Shown: piece after piece, positions 1-6,683 of the stretch
Position numbering within the stretch: position 1 is the stretch's first letter
How the letters are laid out: each line of letters starts with the position of its first letter
Source: an uncultured Ignavibacteriota bacterium
GTDB lineage: Bacteria; Bacteroidota; Ignavibacteria; Tepidaquicellales; Tepidaquicellaceae
Direction of reading: 5' to 3'
Length of the DNA stretch: 21,097 nucleotides
NCBI GenBank assembly: GCA_937983305.1
Contig: CALKAJ010000219.1
Span: 1-21,097 of the forward strand
Notes under the pieces: model-generated
The model's database searches: none
What the model saw: only the letters and a program-made list of their open reading frames with translations
Told to the model about the DNA's origin: nothing
Position numbers and translations under genes: made by a program

Positions 1-12
1 CGACAGAGGTCG

Positions 13-28
13 TCCCGAGTATTCGGGA
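13..28. repeat. 16-bp palindrome TCCCGA-GTAT-TCGGGA
   Basis: Six-base arms TCCCGA/TCGGGA around a four-base loop. It sits where the T-arm of a tRNA-Asp copy should be, straight after GGTCG. The same element, with a varying loop, recurs at 85-100, 123-138, 547-562 and 577-592. Confidence 0.85.
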
Positions 29-84
29 AGTCTCGAAGATTCAAAAGTTCTTAAACTATACGGAGTCGTAGTTCAGTTTGGTTA

Positions 85-100
85 TCCCGAGCAGTCGGGA
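85..100. repeat. 16-bp palindrome TCCCGA-GCAG-TCGGGA
   Basis: Same arms as the element at 13-28 with a different loop. It replaces the junction between the D arm and the anticodon arm in the degenerate tRNA-Asp copy. Confidence 0.85.
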
Positions 101-122
101 CTGACTGTCACGACAGAGGTCG

Positions 123-138
123 TCCCGAGTATTCGGGA
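123..138. repeat. 16-bp palindrome TCCCGA-GTAT-TCGGGA (second copy)
   Basis: Identical to the element at 13-28, as expected because both lie in the 84-bp direct repeat. It occupies the T-arm position of the degenerate tRNA-Asp copy that starts at 62. Confidence 0.85.
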
Positions 139-171
139 AGTCTCGAAGATTCAAAAGTTCTTAAAATATAC

Positions 172-246
172 GGAGTCGTAGTTCAGTTTGGTTAGAACGC
201 CTGACTGTCACTCAGGAGGTCGCGAGTTCGAGTCTCGTCGATTCCG
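172..246 (+). tRNA. tRNA-Asp (anticodon GTC)
   Basis: A complete cloverleaf can be drawn. The acceptor strand GGAGTCG (172-178) pairs with CGATTCC (239-245) with one G-T wobble, and the discriminator base is G246. The anticodon stem CCTGA/TCAGG encloses the seven-base loop CTGTCAC, which places GTC at positions 34-36. The T-arm carries the usual GTTCGAGTC sequence. CCA is not encoded, as is common in Bacteroidota. A terminator hairpin follows at 252-275. The upstream flank is the repeat array, so its promoter may have been duplicated with the array. Confidence 0.95.
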
Positions 247-251
247 CAACA

Positions 252-275
252 AACCCTGCATTCAAGCAGGGTTTT
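252..275 (+). terminator. Rho-independent terminator after tRNA-Asp
   Basis: AACCCTGC (252-259) and GCAGGGTT (266-273) form an 8-bp stem around ATTCAA, followed by T residues and starting 5 bases after the tRNA. The GIY-YIG start codon comes only 8 bases later, so that gene needs its own transcript or read-through. Confidence 0.85.
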
Positions 276-282
276 TGCATTT

Positions 283-534
283 ATGGCATATTATACCTAT
301 ATAATAAAAAGTAAAATAAAAGACAGACTTTATATTGGAAGTTGTTCTGATCTCACCAAAAGATTAGAGAATCACAATTTGGGTAATAGTAGGTCAACCA
401 AAGGATATATCCCTTGGGAAATAATTTATTCAGAAGAATATGAAACAAAATCCGAAGCAATAAAAAGGGAATACGCCCTAAAAAGAATAAAAAACAAAGA
501 GACAATATATAGAATAATTAACAAAGAAAAATAA
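283..534 (+). CDS. GIY-YIG nuclease family protein (small, stand-alone)
   Basis: This 83-residue protein is a minimal GIY-YIG domain of the single-domain type related to the UvrC N-terminal nuclease. The GIY-equivalent is the first strand (Tyr4-Thr5-Tyr6) and YIG is at 17-19. Arg27 and His31 lie on the following helix, and Glu63, in the KRE motif, is the likely metal ligand. Nothing follows the domain, so DNA targeting would have to come from the domain itself or a partner. ATG is at 283, with no Shine-Dalgarno sequence, 8 bases after the tRNA-Asp terminator. Its first 43 or so bases recur at 635. The position behind a tRNA and the duplicated start suggest a selfish or homing-like role, but that is inference. 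A housekeeping repair role is also possible. Confidence 0.88.
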   Translation: MAYYTYIIKSKIKDRLYIGSCSDLTKRLENHNLGNSRSTKGYIPWEIIYSEEYETKSEAIKREYALKRIKNKETIYRIINKEK

Positions 535-546
535 TTCAGGAGGTCG

Positions 547-562
547 TCCCGATTGCTCGGGA
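547..562. repeat. 16-bp palindrome TCCCGA-TTGC-TCGGGA
   Basis: Same arms as the elements at 13, 85 and 123 with a new loop, in the T-arm position of the tRNA remnant at 536-602. Confidence 0.85.
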
Positions 563-576
563 AGTCTCAAAGTTTA

Positions 577-592
577 TCCCGATTCATCGGGA
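577..592. repeat. 16-bp palindrome TCCCGA-TTCA-TCGGGA
   Basis: Fifth member of the palindrome family. It ends directly at the tRNA 3' acceptor sequence (ATTCCGC). Confidence 0.85.
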
Positions 593-603
593 ATTCCGCA
601 ACA

Positions 604-627
604 AACCCTGCATTCAAGCAGGGTTTT
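604..627 (+). terminator. Second copy of the tRNA-Asp terminator hairpin
   Basis: Identical stem-loop to 252-275 (AACCCTGC/GCAGGGTT around ATTCAA, then Ts). It lies after the tRNA remnant and could now terminate transcription from the GIY-YIG gene at 283-534. Confidence 0.75.
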
Positions 628-634
628 TGCATTT

Positions 635-679
635 ATGGCATATTATACATATTTAATAAAAAGTAAAATAAAAGATTGA
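635..679 (+). pseudogene. Truncated GIY-YIG gene start (14 codons)
   Basis: ATG at 635 opens a 14-residue peptide nearly identical to the start of the protein at 283. It ends in TGA at 677-679, where the full gene has an Arg codon. The following sequence has no similarity to the rest of the gene. I read it as the leftover of a second GIY-YIG copy, not an expressed peptide. Confidence 0.75.
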
Positions 680-729
680 AAGCTAATCATTGTTATAGAT
701 TTCAATATACAACTATATTAATTATAATG

Positions 730-763
730 TTGAATATAATAAACAAATATTATATATTTGTTT
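730..763 (+). promoter_or_regulatory. hipBA promoter with overlapping palindromic operator
   Basis: TTG at 730-732, a 20-base spacer and TATATTTG at 753-760 match the Bacteroidota primary-sigma promoter (TTG, about 19-20 bases, TAnnTTTG). A perfect inverted repeat, AAACAAATAT (741-750) and ATATTTGTTT (754-763) with 3 bases between, covers the -7 box. The start codon of hipB is 16 bases downstream. This fits autorepression by the HipB-like protein, as known for hipBA operons, although the E. coli operator has a different sequence. Confidence 0.6.
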
Positions 764-778
764 AAATAAATAAACATT

Positions 779-1117
779 ATGAGAAAAGAAATTTCGAATA
801 TCTCTCTTTCGGTTGCGAAAATATTAATTGATTTAGGGGTAAAAATAAAACTTGCAAGATTACGAAGAAGGCTTAGTACAACTCAGATTGCTGAAAGAGC
901 AGGTGTTAACAGAGTTACATTATGGCAAATCGAAAAGGGTTCACCAAGTGTTTCAATGGGGGCTTATGCCCAAGTACTTTTTGTATTAGGCTTGGAAAAG
1001 GATTTAAAAATGGTCGCGGAAGATGATACGCTTGGAAGAAAATTGCAAGATGCAAAAATATTAGTTAAAAAAAGAGCTCCTAAATTAAAAAAAGTAAATG
1101 GCACACAAGGAAAGTAA
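779..1117 (+). CDS. hipB: HipB-like antitoxin, XRE-family transcriptional regulator
   Basis: This 112-residue protein has an XRE helix-turn-helix at about 22-72 (KLARLRRRLSTTQIAERAGV, then NRVTLWQIEKG, the recognition and following helices). A short basic tail (about 90-112) could contact HipA. HipB proteins bind and neutralise the HipA kinase and repress their own operon as dimers. The gene overlaps hipA by 20 bases in another frame, which implies coupled translation, and sits 16 bases after the palindrome at 741-763. No Shine-Dalgarno sequence is visible. The family call rests on the HTH plus the adjacent hipA. Confidence 0.85.
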   Translation: MRKEISNISLSVAKILIDLGVKIKLARLRRRLSTTQIAERAGVNRVTLWQIEKGSPSVSMGAYAQVLFVLGLEKDLKMVAEDDTLGRKLQDAKILVKKRAPKLKKVNGTQGK

Positions 1118-2360
1118 AAAACAAATTTACGTGTTTGCTGATTGGAAAGAATTTGATAAACCGGAATTATTTGGAATATTAAACGTTATACTTTCAAAAG
1201 GTAAGGAAATATTTTCTTTTGAATATGATATTGAATGGTTAAAGTCAGGTCGTTCACAAATAATCGATCCTGATTTGCAATTATTTAGAGGACCGCAATA
1301 TTTAAGAGATGAAAAAGAAAATTTCGGAGTCTTTTTAGATTCGTCGCCTGACAGATGGGGAAGAGTATTAATGATTAGACGTGAAGCAGCCATGGCTAAG
1401 TTGGAGAAAAGAGACCAAAAAACTTTATTGGAATCAGATTTTCTTCTCGGTGTATATGATGGTCATAGAATGGGAGCATTAAGATTTAAAGAAAATAAAG
1501 AAGGACAATTCTTAAACGATAATAAAGAAATGGCTGCTCCACCCTGGTCGGACATCAGGGATTTAGAATTTGCCAGTTTACAACTTGAAAAAGAAAATAT
1601 TAGTGAAGACCCAATGTATATGAAGTGGCTGAATTTGTTAATTGCACCCGGCTCTTCTTTAGGGGGTGCCAGACCTAAAGCAAGCATATTAGATGAAAAG
1701 AAACATTTATGGATTGCAAAATTTCCAAGCACAAAAGATGAAATTGACAAAGGTTTATGGGAAATGATAACAAATGACATAGCTTCCAAATCCGGAATAA
1801 ATACAGCAACAGGAATGGTTAAAAAATTTACCGGTAATGGTCATACTTATCTTACAAAAAGATTTGATAGAGACGAAAATGGAAAAAGAATACATTTTGC
1901 TTCTGCAATGACTATGTTGGGATATTCGGATCATGTTGATGGTGTTAGTTATTTGGAATTAGTTGAATTCCTGATTAGAAATGGTAGCAATACAACTGCT
2001 GATCTTGAAGAAATTTGGAGAAGAATTGTATTTAATATCTGCGTTAAAAACACGGATGACCATCTTAGAAATCACGGTTTTCTATTAACACCAACAGGTT
2101 GGACTTTATCACCTGCGTATGATGTAAATCCAAATCCAAAAGGAACAGAATTAAAGTTAAATATATCAGAAACCGATAATTCTCTTGATCTGGATTTGGC
2201 TCTAAGTGTTGCTAAAAATTTCAGAGTAAAATCAGTAAGAGCAAAGGAAATAATCGGCTTGATTAAAAAAGAAATTAAGAAATGGAATTCATTAGCGAAA
2301 AAATATAAGGTAGCAAAAGAAGAGCAAGAATATATGTCAAAATCTTTTCTATGTGATTAG
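1098..2360 (+). CDS. hipA: HipA-family serine/threonine kinase toxin
   Basis: At 420 residues it is close to full-length HipA (about 440 in E. coli). HipA phosphorylates glutamyl-tRNA synthetase in E. coli and causes growth arrest; related kinases use other tRNA synthetases, so the substrate here is unknown. Visible motifs are the Gly-rich loop GGARPK at 189-194, with Ser186/Ser187 just before it where the regulatory autophosphorylated serine lies in HipA; the catalytic loop NTDDHLRN at 318-325; and YDVNP at 341-345 with the metal-binding Asp342. The HipA N-terminal subdomain occupies about 10-100. All key residues are present, so it should be active. ATG at 1098 overlaps hipB, and the gene ends in TAG. 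Confidence 0.92.
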   Translation: MAHKESKKQIYVFADWKEFDKPELFGILNVILSKGKEIFSFEYDIEWLKSGRSQIIDPDLQLFRGPQYLRDEKENFGVFLDSSPDRWGRVLMIRREAAMAKLEKRDQKTLLESDFLLGVYDGHRMGALRFKENKEGQFLNDNKEMAAPPWSDIRDLEFASLQLEKENISEDPMYMKWLNLLIAPGSSLGGARPKASILDEKKHLWIAKFPSTKDEIDKGLWEMITNDIASKSGINTATGMVKKFTGNGHTYLTKRFDRDENGKRIHFASAMTMLGYSDHVDGVSYLELVEFLIRNGSNTTADLEEIWRRIVFNICVKNTDDHLRNHGFLLTPTGWTLSPAYDVNPNPKGTELKLNISETDNSLDLDLALSVAKNFRVKSVRAKEIIGLIKKEIKKWNSLAKKYKVAKEEQEYMSKSFLCD

Positions 2361-2442
2361 TTGGTAAAAGGATTTTAAATAGTAAATATATTTTAAAGAA
2401 ATATTATTTACATTGTCCAAATAAAAATTTTCGGGAAAATAA

Positions 2443-2458
2443 CTCAAGAGGTCGTCCC
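2443..2458 (+). repeat. Fragment of the tRNA-Asp/palindrome repeat
   Basis: CTCAAGAGGTCGTCCC matches the tRNA variable-arm plus half-palindrome junction seen at 537-550, with minor differences. It is a GC-rich patch in an otherwise AT-rich intergenic stretch. The second palindrome half is not recognisable, so this is a decayed or partial copy. Confidence 0.45.
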
Positions 2459-2506
2459 TTCCTGCCCCGGTTTTTTAGGAATTTAGTTAATAATTACTTA
2501 ATCATT

Positions 2507-2539
2507 GCTAATAATATAAAGAATATTTATATTATTGGC
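2507..2539. promoter_or_regulatory. Inverted repeat upstream of the AbiEi-like gene (putative operator)
   Basis: The 14-base arms GCTAATAATATAAA (2507-2520) and TTTATATTATTGGC (2526-2539) are complementary apart from one G-T pair, around a 5-base spacer. The repeat ends 14 bases before the start codon at 2554. AbiEi-type antitoxins are known to repress their own promoter through inverted repeats. TATTATTG at 2530-2537 is one base off the TAnnTTTG box. Confidence 0.5.
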
Positions 2540-2553
2540 AAAAATAAAGTAAA

Positions 2554-3327
2554 ATGAATAATTCTAAAGTATATACCGCCTTCTCGTCCAAAGGTATATT
2601 TACATATGATGAATTCAATAAAAAATTCAAAAACTCAAAACATTCATCAAGAGTTTTACTTCACTATCTCGTGAAGAATAAAATTCTTGGAACAATTAAA
2701 AGGGAATTATATTTTACGATACCTTACGGAAGCCCTGTTGATTATTCGCCGGAACCAATATTAATAGGCTCAAAATTATCCCCGCAAGATTATTATCTTG
2801 GTTATCATTCCGCATTAGAAGTTCATGGGGTTGCATATTCGAAATATGAGTCTGTTTACGTGAATGCATCAAATGGATTCAAGAAATTCAACTTTAAAGG
2901 TATCACTTTTTATAATATTACGCCGGTAAAACATGATTATAAAACCGGTATAGAAACGAGAATTTACAGCAACAACACAATAAAGATATCGGATAGAGAA
3001 AGAACAATAATAGATTGCCTTGACAGGATTTCATTAGCCGGTGGGGTAGAAGAATTTCTTAAAAGTGTTAAAATGTTTCCTTCTGTTAATCCGGGAAAAA
3101 TATACAAATATCTGGTTAAAATTGGCAAAAAGAATTTATTTAATAAAGTGGGGTGGATGCTGGATTTATTCCGGATAAACTGGGGTATTAAAAAGTCCTT
3201 TTTAGATAAAATTGAAAATAATTTAACAGAACATGTTGTGTATTTAGATAAATCGAAAAGCAAATACAATAAAAAATGGAAAATAATGATTCCGGAGAAT
3301 ATTAATCAATTATTATCAGAAGACTAA
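2554..3327 (+). CDS. AbiEi-like antitoxin / winged-helix transcriptional regulator
   Basis: This 257-residue protein looks like the larger (COG5340-type) AbiEi antitoxins. An N-terminal winged helix-turn-helix (about 5-55) is followed by the conserved core with YYLGYHSALEVHG at 80-92 and ISDRERTIIDCLDR at 145-158. In type IV toxin-antitoxin systems AbiEi represses the operon and counteracts the AbiEii nucleotidyltransferase. Here no intact AbiEii follows, only a reading frame of 63 codons resembling its C-terminus (3328-3519), in the same frame after the stop. The gene may be an orphan antitoxin that keeps its operator. It could also be a stand-alone regulator. Confidence 0.7.
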   Translation: MNNSKVYTAFSSKGIFTYDEFNKKFKNSKHSSRVLLHYLVKNKILGTIKRELYFTIPYGSPVDYSPEPILIGSKLSPQDYYLGYHSALEVHGVAYSKYESVYVNASNGFKKFNFKGITFYNITPVKHDYKTGIETRIYSNNTIKISDRERTIIDCLDRISLAGGVEEFLKSVKMFPSVNPGKIYKYLVKIGKKNLFNKVGWMLDLFRINWGIKKSFLDKIENNLTEHVVYLDKSKSKYNKKWKIMIPENINQLLSED

Positions 3328-3519
3328 AAAAATAAGTATGAGAAAATCGAAAATAACTTATTAAAGTTATTTAAGAGGCTACATAAATTAAATAAAAATG
3401 AAATTAAATTTATAGAGCAATTCCGAATGAAAGTTTTTGAGCCGGAACTTATATTCAATCATAATTTAAAAAACATAAAACAGCATCCGCGTGTACATTG
3501 GATGTTTAAAATGCCTTAA
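3328..3519 (+). pseudogene. Probable C-terminal remnant of an AbiEii-type toxin
   Basis: After the TAA at 3325-3327 the same frame stays open for 63 codons to TAA at 3517-3519. The end of the translation has FEPELIF followed by KNIKQHPRVHW. This resembles the usual C-terminus of AbiEii nucleotidyltransferases, a PELLF-type motif then HPxxxWK. The nucleotidyltransferase core (KG-GT and DxD motifs) is absent, so the toxin is lost or was never here. I rely on remembered family patterns, not an alignment. Confidence 0.45.
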
Positions 3520-3524
3520 GCAAA

Positions 3525-6500
3525 TTAATTCTCACTCAGGTTTTCATTAATTATTTCGTAATCACCCCACATTAAAAGCGGAATATTATTTATTTCATCT
3601 AAAGCAATTTCGCCGGGTGTTTTTTCAAATGTCCAGAAAGCTAATAACCCGTCTCTCTTATCCGAAAATATTTCCGAAACAGAAATCGGACGACTGAAAA
3701 GTTTTATGTTATCTATCCGGGACTCAGTTGCAGAGAATCGTGGGGAAGCAAAATAATTTATCATAGAAAATGAAATCCCCATATAATTATCTGAAATATT
3801 CAGTATTTCAATATCTTTAAACTTTTTTAAAAGTTTATCGTTTAAATAAAAACAAATTTCATTCAAATCAATATCGTATGAGATAGTATATCTGTTCCAT
3901 CCCGATATAAAATCAGCATTCATAGTCTCTTCCAAATAAAAATTATTGTATTTGTTCATAATAGAAAATGACAACGAATCATTTCTGATTCCGTAAAATA
4001 TATCAAGCCCGGAGCGGTTAATGAAAAAAGGAACAGGATAAAAATTCTTTTTTCCCGTTTTGGTTTTTTCATCATCAATCGTTCTGAAGTCACATTGTAA
4101 AGAAAATGAGGTTACCGGTTTAAAAATATTTGTGTTTAATTTCAGGAATCCTTTTTTGGTTCTCTTGAATACTTTATTCCCAATACCTATAGATTTCTTT
4201 TCTGATAATGAATTATGAAATGGCTGTGTAGTATCAATAATCCTGTTTATTCCTCCGTAAAGATTTGGCCAATAATCATTAGTTGTGTTATCAAAAATTC
4301 TTTTTGGCGAAGCATCATTAAAAGAATATTCTACAATGCAGTTACCTGAATATTTATCAGTCTGAAATCTGTTTGAAACTAATTCTTCCGGTGTGATTCC
4401 AGCATTTATTATTTTAAAATCGTCAAGCAAAAACTTAATTCTATTTGTTGTGTTATTTGTGTTTTCTCTCCCTGAGGGATGAACATTCCCGAAATAGATG
4501 CAATCATTAATTTTCCGCAAAGAATTACTGCGGATTTTTGCCGAATAGATTTTATCATTAAGAATTAGTGATGCAGTTGAGTCTAATATTGATATTCCTA
4601 CATAGTTCCATTCGTTGAAATGAAGTTTGCTTTTTGTATTAAAAACAACATCTTCAATTTCTCTCGATTTACTGCCGTGAAAACGAAGGTATAATGTGCT
4701 GTCGGGATTAATTGCTAAAGCAAACTTATTGTTTGTCAGGGGATTGTTATCAACATTAAAAAAAGATATTGCGTTAATTATTTTTTCTAAACATCCGGGT
4801 TTAAACCAAAAAGTAATGGCAAAGTTACCCTGCAATAATTCCATACCCGGCTCCAAAACCATTAATTTTCTGCAATTATCAATTTGCAGACAATATCCGT
4901 TTGATAAGCTTTTTTCATATCCCTTCAGGTAAATAATTCTTTGGCTTTTGGTTTTTACATCTTCAAAAATTAATCTTGCTCTTTTTATACCGGAATTATT
5001 TACCGGAACAAATTTAACATATATCAATTGAGAAATATCTTTTTCAATAAAATTTATTGGCTCAGGTTGTTCATTTTTACGAATAAAAGTAATCTGAAAA
5101 TCATTCTTATCTTCGCCATCAATGAAAATATTAAATTTTTCTCTTGTATTACTATTATTAAAAAACTCTATTGCCGGAAACCATTGGTCGCCAATTGCAA
5201 CATCACCAAAATCAATTGTATCTCCGCTTAAGTAGTTATTGTTGTGAAAAATCCAGTTAGTGTCACGGTCGGGAGCATATATAAGATACATATCACTAAC
5301 GGTTTTAGGAAGAGGTTTTATATATTTAGGATATATTTCATAAATAATAAATACAGATAATGCCAATAAGAAAAGAGAAGTAATAATGCTGAAAGGAATA
5401 ATATGTTTCCTGATTTTATTTTTGGTGAAATCTGTAATTTTTTGATTTTCTTTCTTTATTATTTTTGGGTTATGAAAGATTTCTTCAACGCTATTTACCG
5501 GTATCAGTTCGAATTCTTTATTTGGGTATTTATTTTTAAGCGTCTCTAAGGTCTTCTGTGCTTCCTGAAAATTCCCCTGAGGAATTACGCAGTACTTTAT
5601 CCACGAAAAATATGCCGCCTCAATCTTTGCTTTAATTGATTCCTTTGAGACGGGCAGAATATTGCCGGAATTATCTACAGCTCCTGTAAATACTGAATTT
5701 CCGGCTATATGGTATTGTATAAAATTTTCTCTATGTTTCAGGTAAGAACAAATTATTAGGACCGTCGCACCAAGACTGAAAGAATTACCTGTGTAAAAAT
5801 ACTTATCGTTTTCATATTTAATATTTATATCGCATTTATAAAAATCTGCCGGAATATTAAGCTTTCCTAAAACCCAAAGACTGCATTTATAAATGTTATC
5901 AAGAATTTCAGACAACCCTGAATTGTCATCTTTATGCTTTGAGTTAAAAGAAATATTGCTGCTCTCTGAATTTTTCTTTTTGCCTATATTGCAAATCAGG
6001 TTTTGAACAGAGCCGTAATACTCTATAATATCATTTTCTTTGAAATAATTCTCTACTAATAAAACACTTAATTCATTGTTTGTGAATGAATTTATTCTAT
6101 CCGATTCCTTTCTCATTTCAGTCAGTATTTCAAAAGCTCTGTTTTCTTTGTAAATAGATGGGTCAACCAAAGAAAAAGGATTTATCCTGAATTTATCAGT
6201 ATTGGATTTATTTCCACCCTCCGCCGGAGAAAATATTTTATTGCCGGATTCCTTTTCATTCTTGATTTCTCTTAACATCTTACTTATTACAGCAAGACCT
6301 TCTTCCACCTCGCCAAGATAGAAATACAGCTTTATCAGCTGCAGATCAATATATCCTGATGCTTTTTCAATCTGGCTTTTAATTAATTCATATCCCTCTG
6401 TTTTTTCGTATGCATCAAGCGATAAATCTAAAACTATTTTTGCGGAAATAAGATGAGCGGGGTCAATAAAGTTTATATTGCTCGACTGAAATATATCCAA

Positions 6501-6668
6501 AAGATATGGTGTAAAATCATAAATAAAAGTTTTGTGCGGCGGGAAGACTCCCTGATTTTCACACTCCTTAAAAAAATCAATTATCAGGAAAAGCTTTCTC
6601 TTAGGCGATATGGTGTTATCAACCTCCCTTATGACAAATGTATATTTGCTTACAAGAGAAGAAAGCAT
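3525..6668 (-). CDS. Lon-like protease / ASH-like / LamG-like transmembrane protein
   Basis: This 1047-residue protein has an unusual architecture. Residues 1-220 are helical (TPR-like in places, e.g. 105-135). Residues 270-400 resemble the Lon protease catalytic domain: GNSFSLGA (294-301) with candidate nucleophile Ser298, FTGAVDNSGNILPV (327-340) matching the Lon MTG...G.vLPI strand pair, and IKAKIEAA (345-352) with candidate dyad Lys346. A single hydrophobic segment follows at about 423-444. Beyond it, DTIDFGDVAIGD (483-494) opens an Ig/ASH-like domain to about 585, then come two concanavalin-like LamG modules (about 590-765 and 838-995). No AAA+ ATPase domain is present. The start at 6668 is 15 bases after the upstream gene, so it is the last gene of an operon. 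The topology (protease inside, lectin-like modules outside) is inferred. Confidence 0.75.
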   Translation of the reverse strand: MLSSLVSKYTFVIREVDNTISPKRKLFLIIDFFKECENQGVFPPHKTFIYDFTPYLLDIFQSSNINFIDPAHLISAKIVLDLSLDAYEKTEGYELIKSQIEKASGYIDLQLIKLYFYLGEVEEGLAVISKMLREIKNEKESGNKIFSPAEGGNKSNTDKFRINPFSLVDPSIYKENRAFEILTEMRKESDRINSFTNNELSVLLVENYFKENDIIEYYGSVQNLICNIGKKKNSESSNISFNSKHKDDNSGLSEILDNIYKCSLWVLGKLNIPADFYKCDINIKYENDKYFYTGNSFSLGATVLIICSYLKHRENFIQYHIAGNSVFTGAVDNSGNILPVSKESIKAKIEAAYFSWIKYCVIPQGNFQEAQKTLETLKNKYPNKEFELIPVNSVEEIFHNPKIIKKENQKITDFTKNKIRKHIIPFSIITSLFLLALSVFIIYEIYPKYIKPLPKTVSDMYLIYAPDRDTNWIFHNNNYLSGDTIDFGDVAIGDQWFPAIEFFNNSNTREKFNIFIDGEDKNDFQITFIRKNEQPEPINFIEKDISQLIYVKFVPVNNSGIKRARLIFEDVKTKSQRIIYLKGYEKSLSNGYCLQIDNCRKLMVLEPGMELLQGNFAITFWFKPGCLEKIINAISFFNVDNNPLTNNKFALAINPDSTLYLRFHGSKSREIEDVVFNTKSKLHFNEWNYVGISILDSTASLILNDKIYSAKIRSNSLRKINDCIYFGNVHPSGRENTNNTTNRIKFLLDDFKIINAGITPEELVSNRFQTDKYSGNCIVEYSFNDASPKRIFDNTTNDYWPNLYGGINRIIDTTQPFHNSLSEKKSIGIGNKVFKRTKKGFLKLNTNIFKPVTSFSLQCDFRTIDDEKTKTGKKNFYPVPFFINRSGLDIFYGIRNDSLSFSIMNKYNNFYLEETMNADFISGWNRYTISYDIDLNEICFYLNDKLLKKFKDIEILNISDNYMGISFSMINYFASPRFSATESRIDNIKLFSRPISVSEIFSDKRDGLLAFWTFEKTPGEIALDEINNIPLLMWGDYEIINENLSEN

Positions 6669-6683
6669 TAAAAATAGGTTTAA

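Larger units (their letters stand above)
62..150 (+). pseudogene. Degenerate tRNA-Asp copy interrupted by two palindromes
   Basis: The first 23 bases match the intact tRNA-Asp exactly. The next six bases of the tRNA (GAACGC) are replaced by the palindrome at 85-100. The 5' half of the anticodon arm with its GTC anticodon follows (101-110). The 3' half is altered (CGACAG in place of CTCAGG), and the T-arm position holds the palindrome at 123-138. It cannot fold into a normal cloverleaf, so I call it a tRNA pseudogene. The right boundary is approximate. Confidence 0.7.
1..194 (+). repeat. Tandem direct repeat of tRNA-Asp-derived sequence (84-bp unit, 110-bp period)
   Basis: Positions 1-84 and 111-194 are the same sequence with one difference (C at 56, A at 166). 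The unit starts with a fragment resembling the variable/T-arm region of tRNA-Asp (GAGGTCG), carries a 16-bp palindrome, then an AT-rich linker, and ends in the first 23 bases of tRNA-Asp (acceptor strand plus D arm). Copy 2 runs into the intact tRNA-Asp. Copy 1 runs into a second palindrome and a broken anticodon arm. The near identity suggests recent duplication. The array may continue left of the window. Confidence 0.9.
536..602 (+). pseudogene. Second tRNA-Asp remnant, T-arm replaced by palindromes
   Basis: TCAGGAGGTCG (536-546) matches the end of the anticodon arm and the variable loop of the intact tRNA. It is followed by a palindrome (547-562), AGTCTC as in the T-arm, an AT-rich linker, a second palindrome (577-592), and ATTCCGCAAC (593-602), identical to the tRNA 3' end and flank. 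The 5' half of the tRNA is missing. It begins right after the stop of the GIY-YIG gene. Confidence 0.75.
593..679 (+). repeat. Direct repeat of the tRNA 3' end, terminator and GIY-YIG start
   Basis: 593-675 repeats 241-323 at an offset of 352 bases with only a few mismatches. It covers the tRNA acceptor end, the whole terminator and the first 13 or so codons of the GIY-YIG gene. It therefore marks a duplication of a [tRNA-Asp + terminator + GIY-YIG] unit. Confidence 0.9.

Noticed and set aside
1..194. The repeats as a CRISPR array
   Set aside because: Only two units of 84 bases are present, the intervening sequence is tRNA-derived, and no cas gene is visible.
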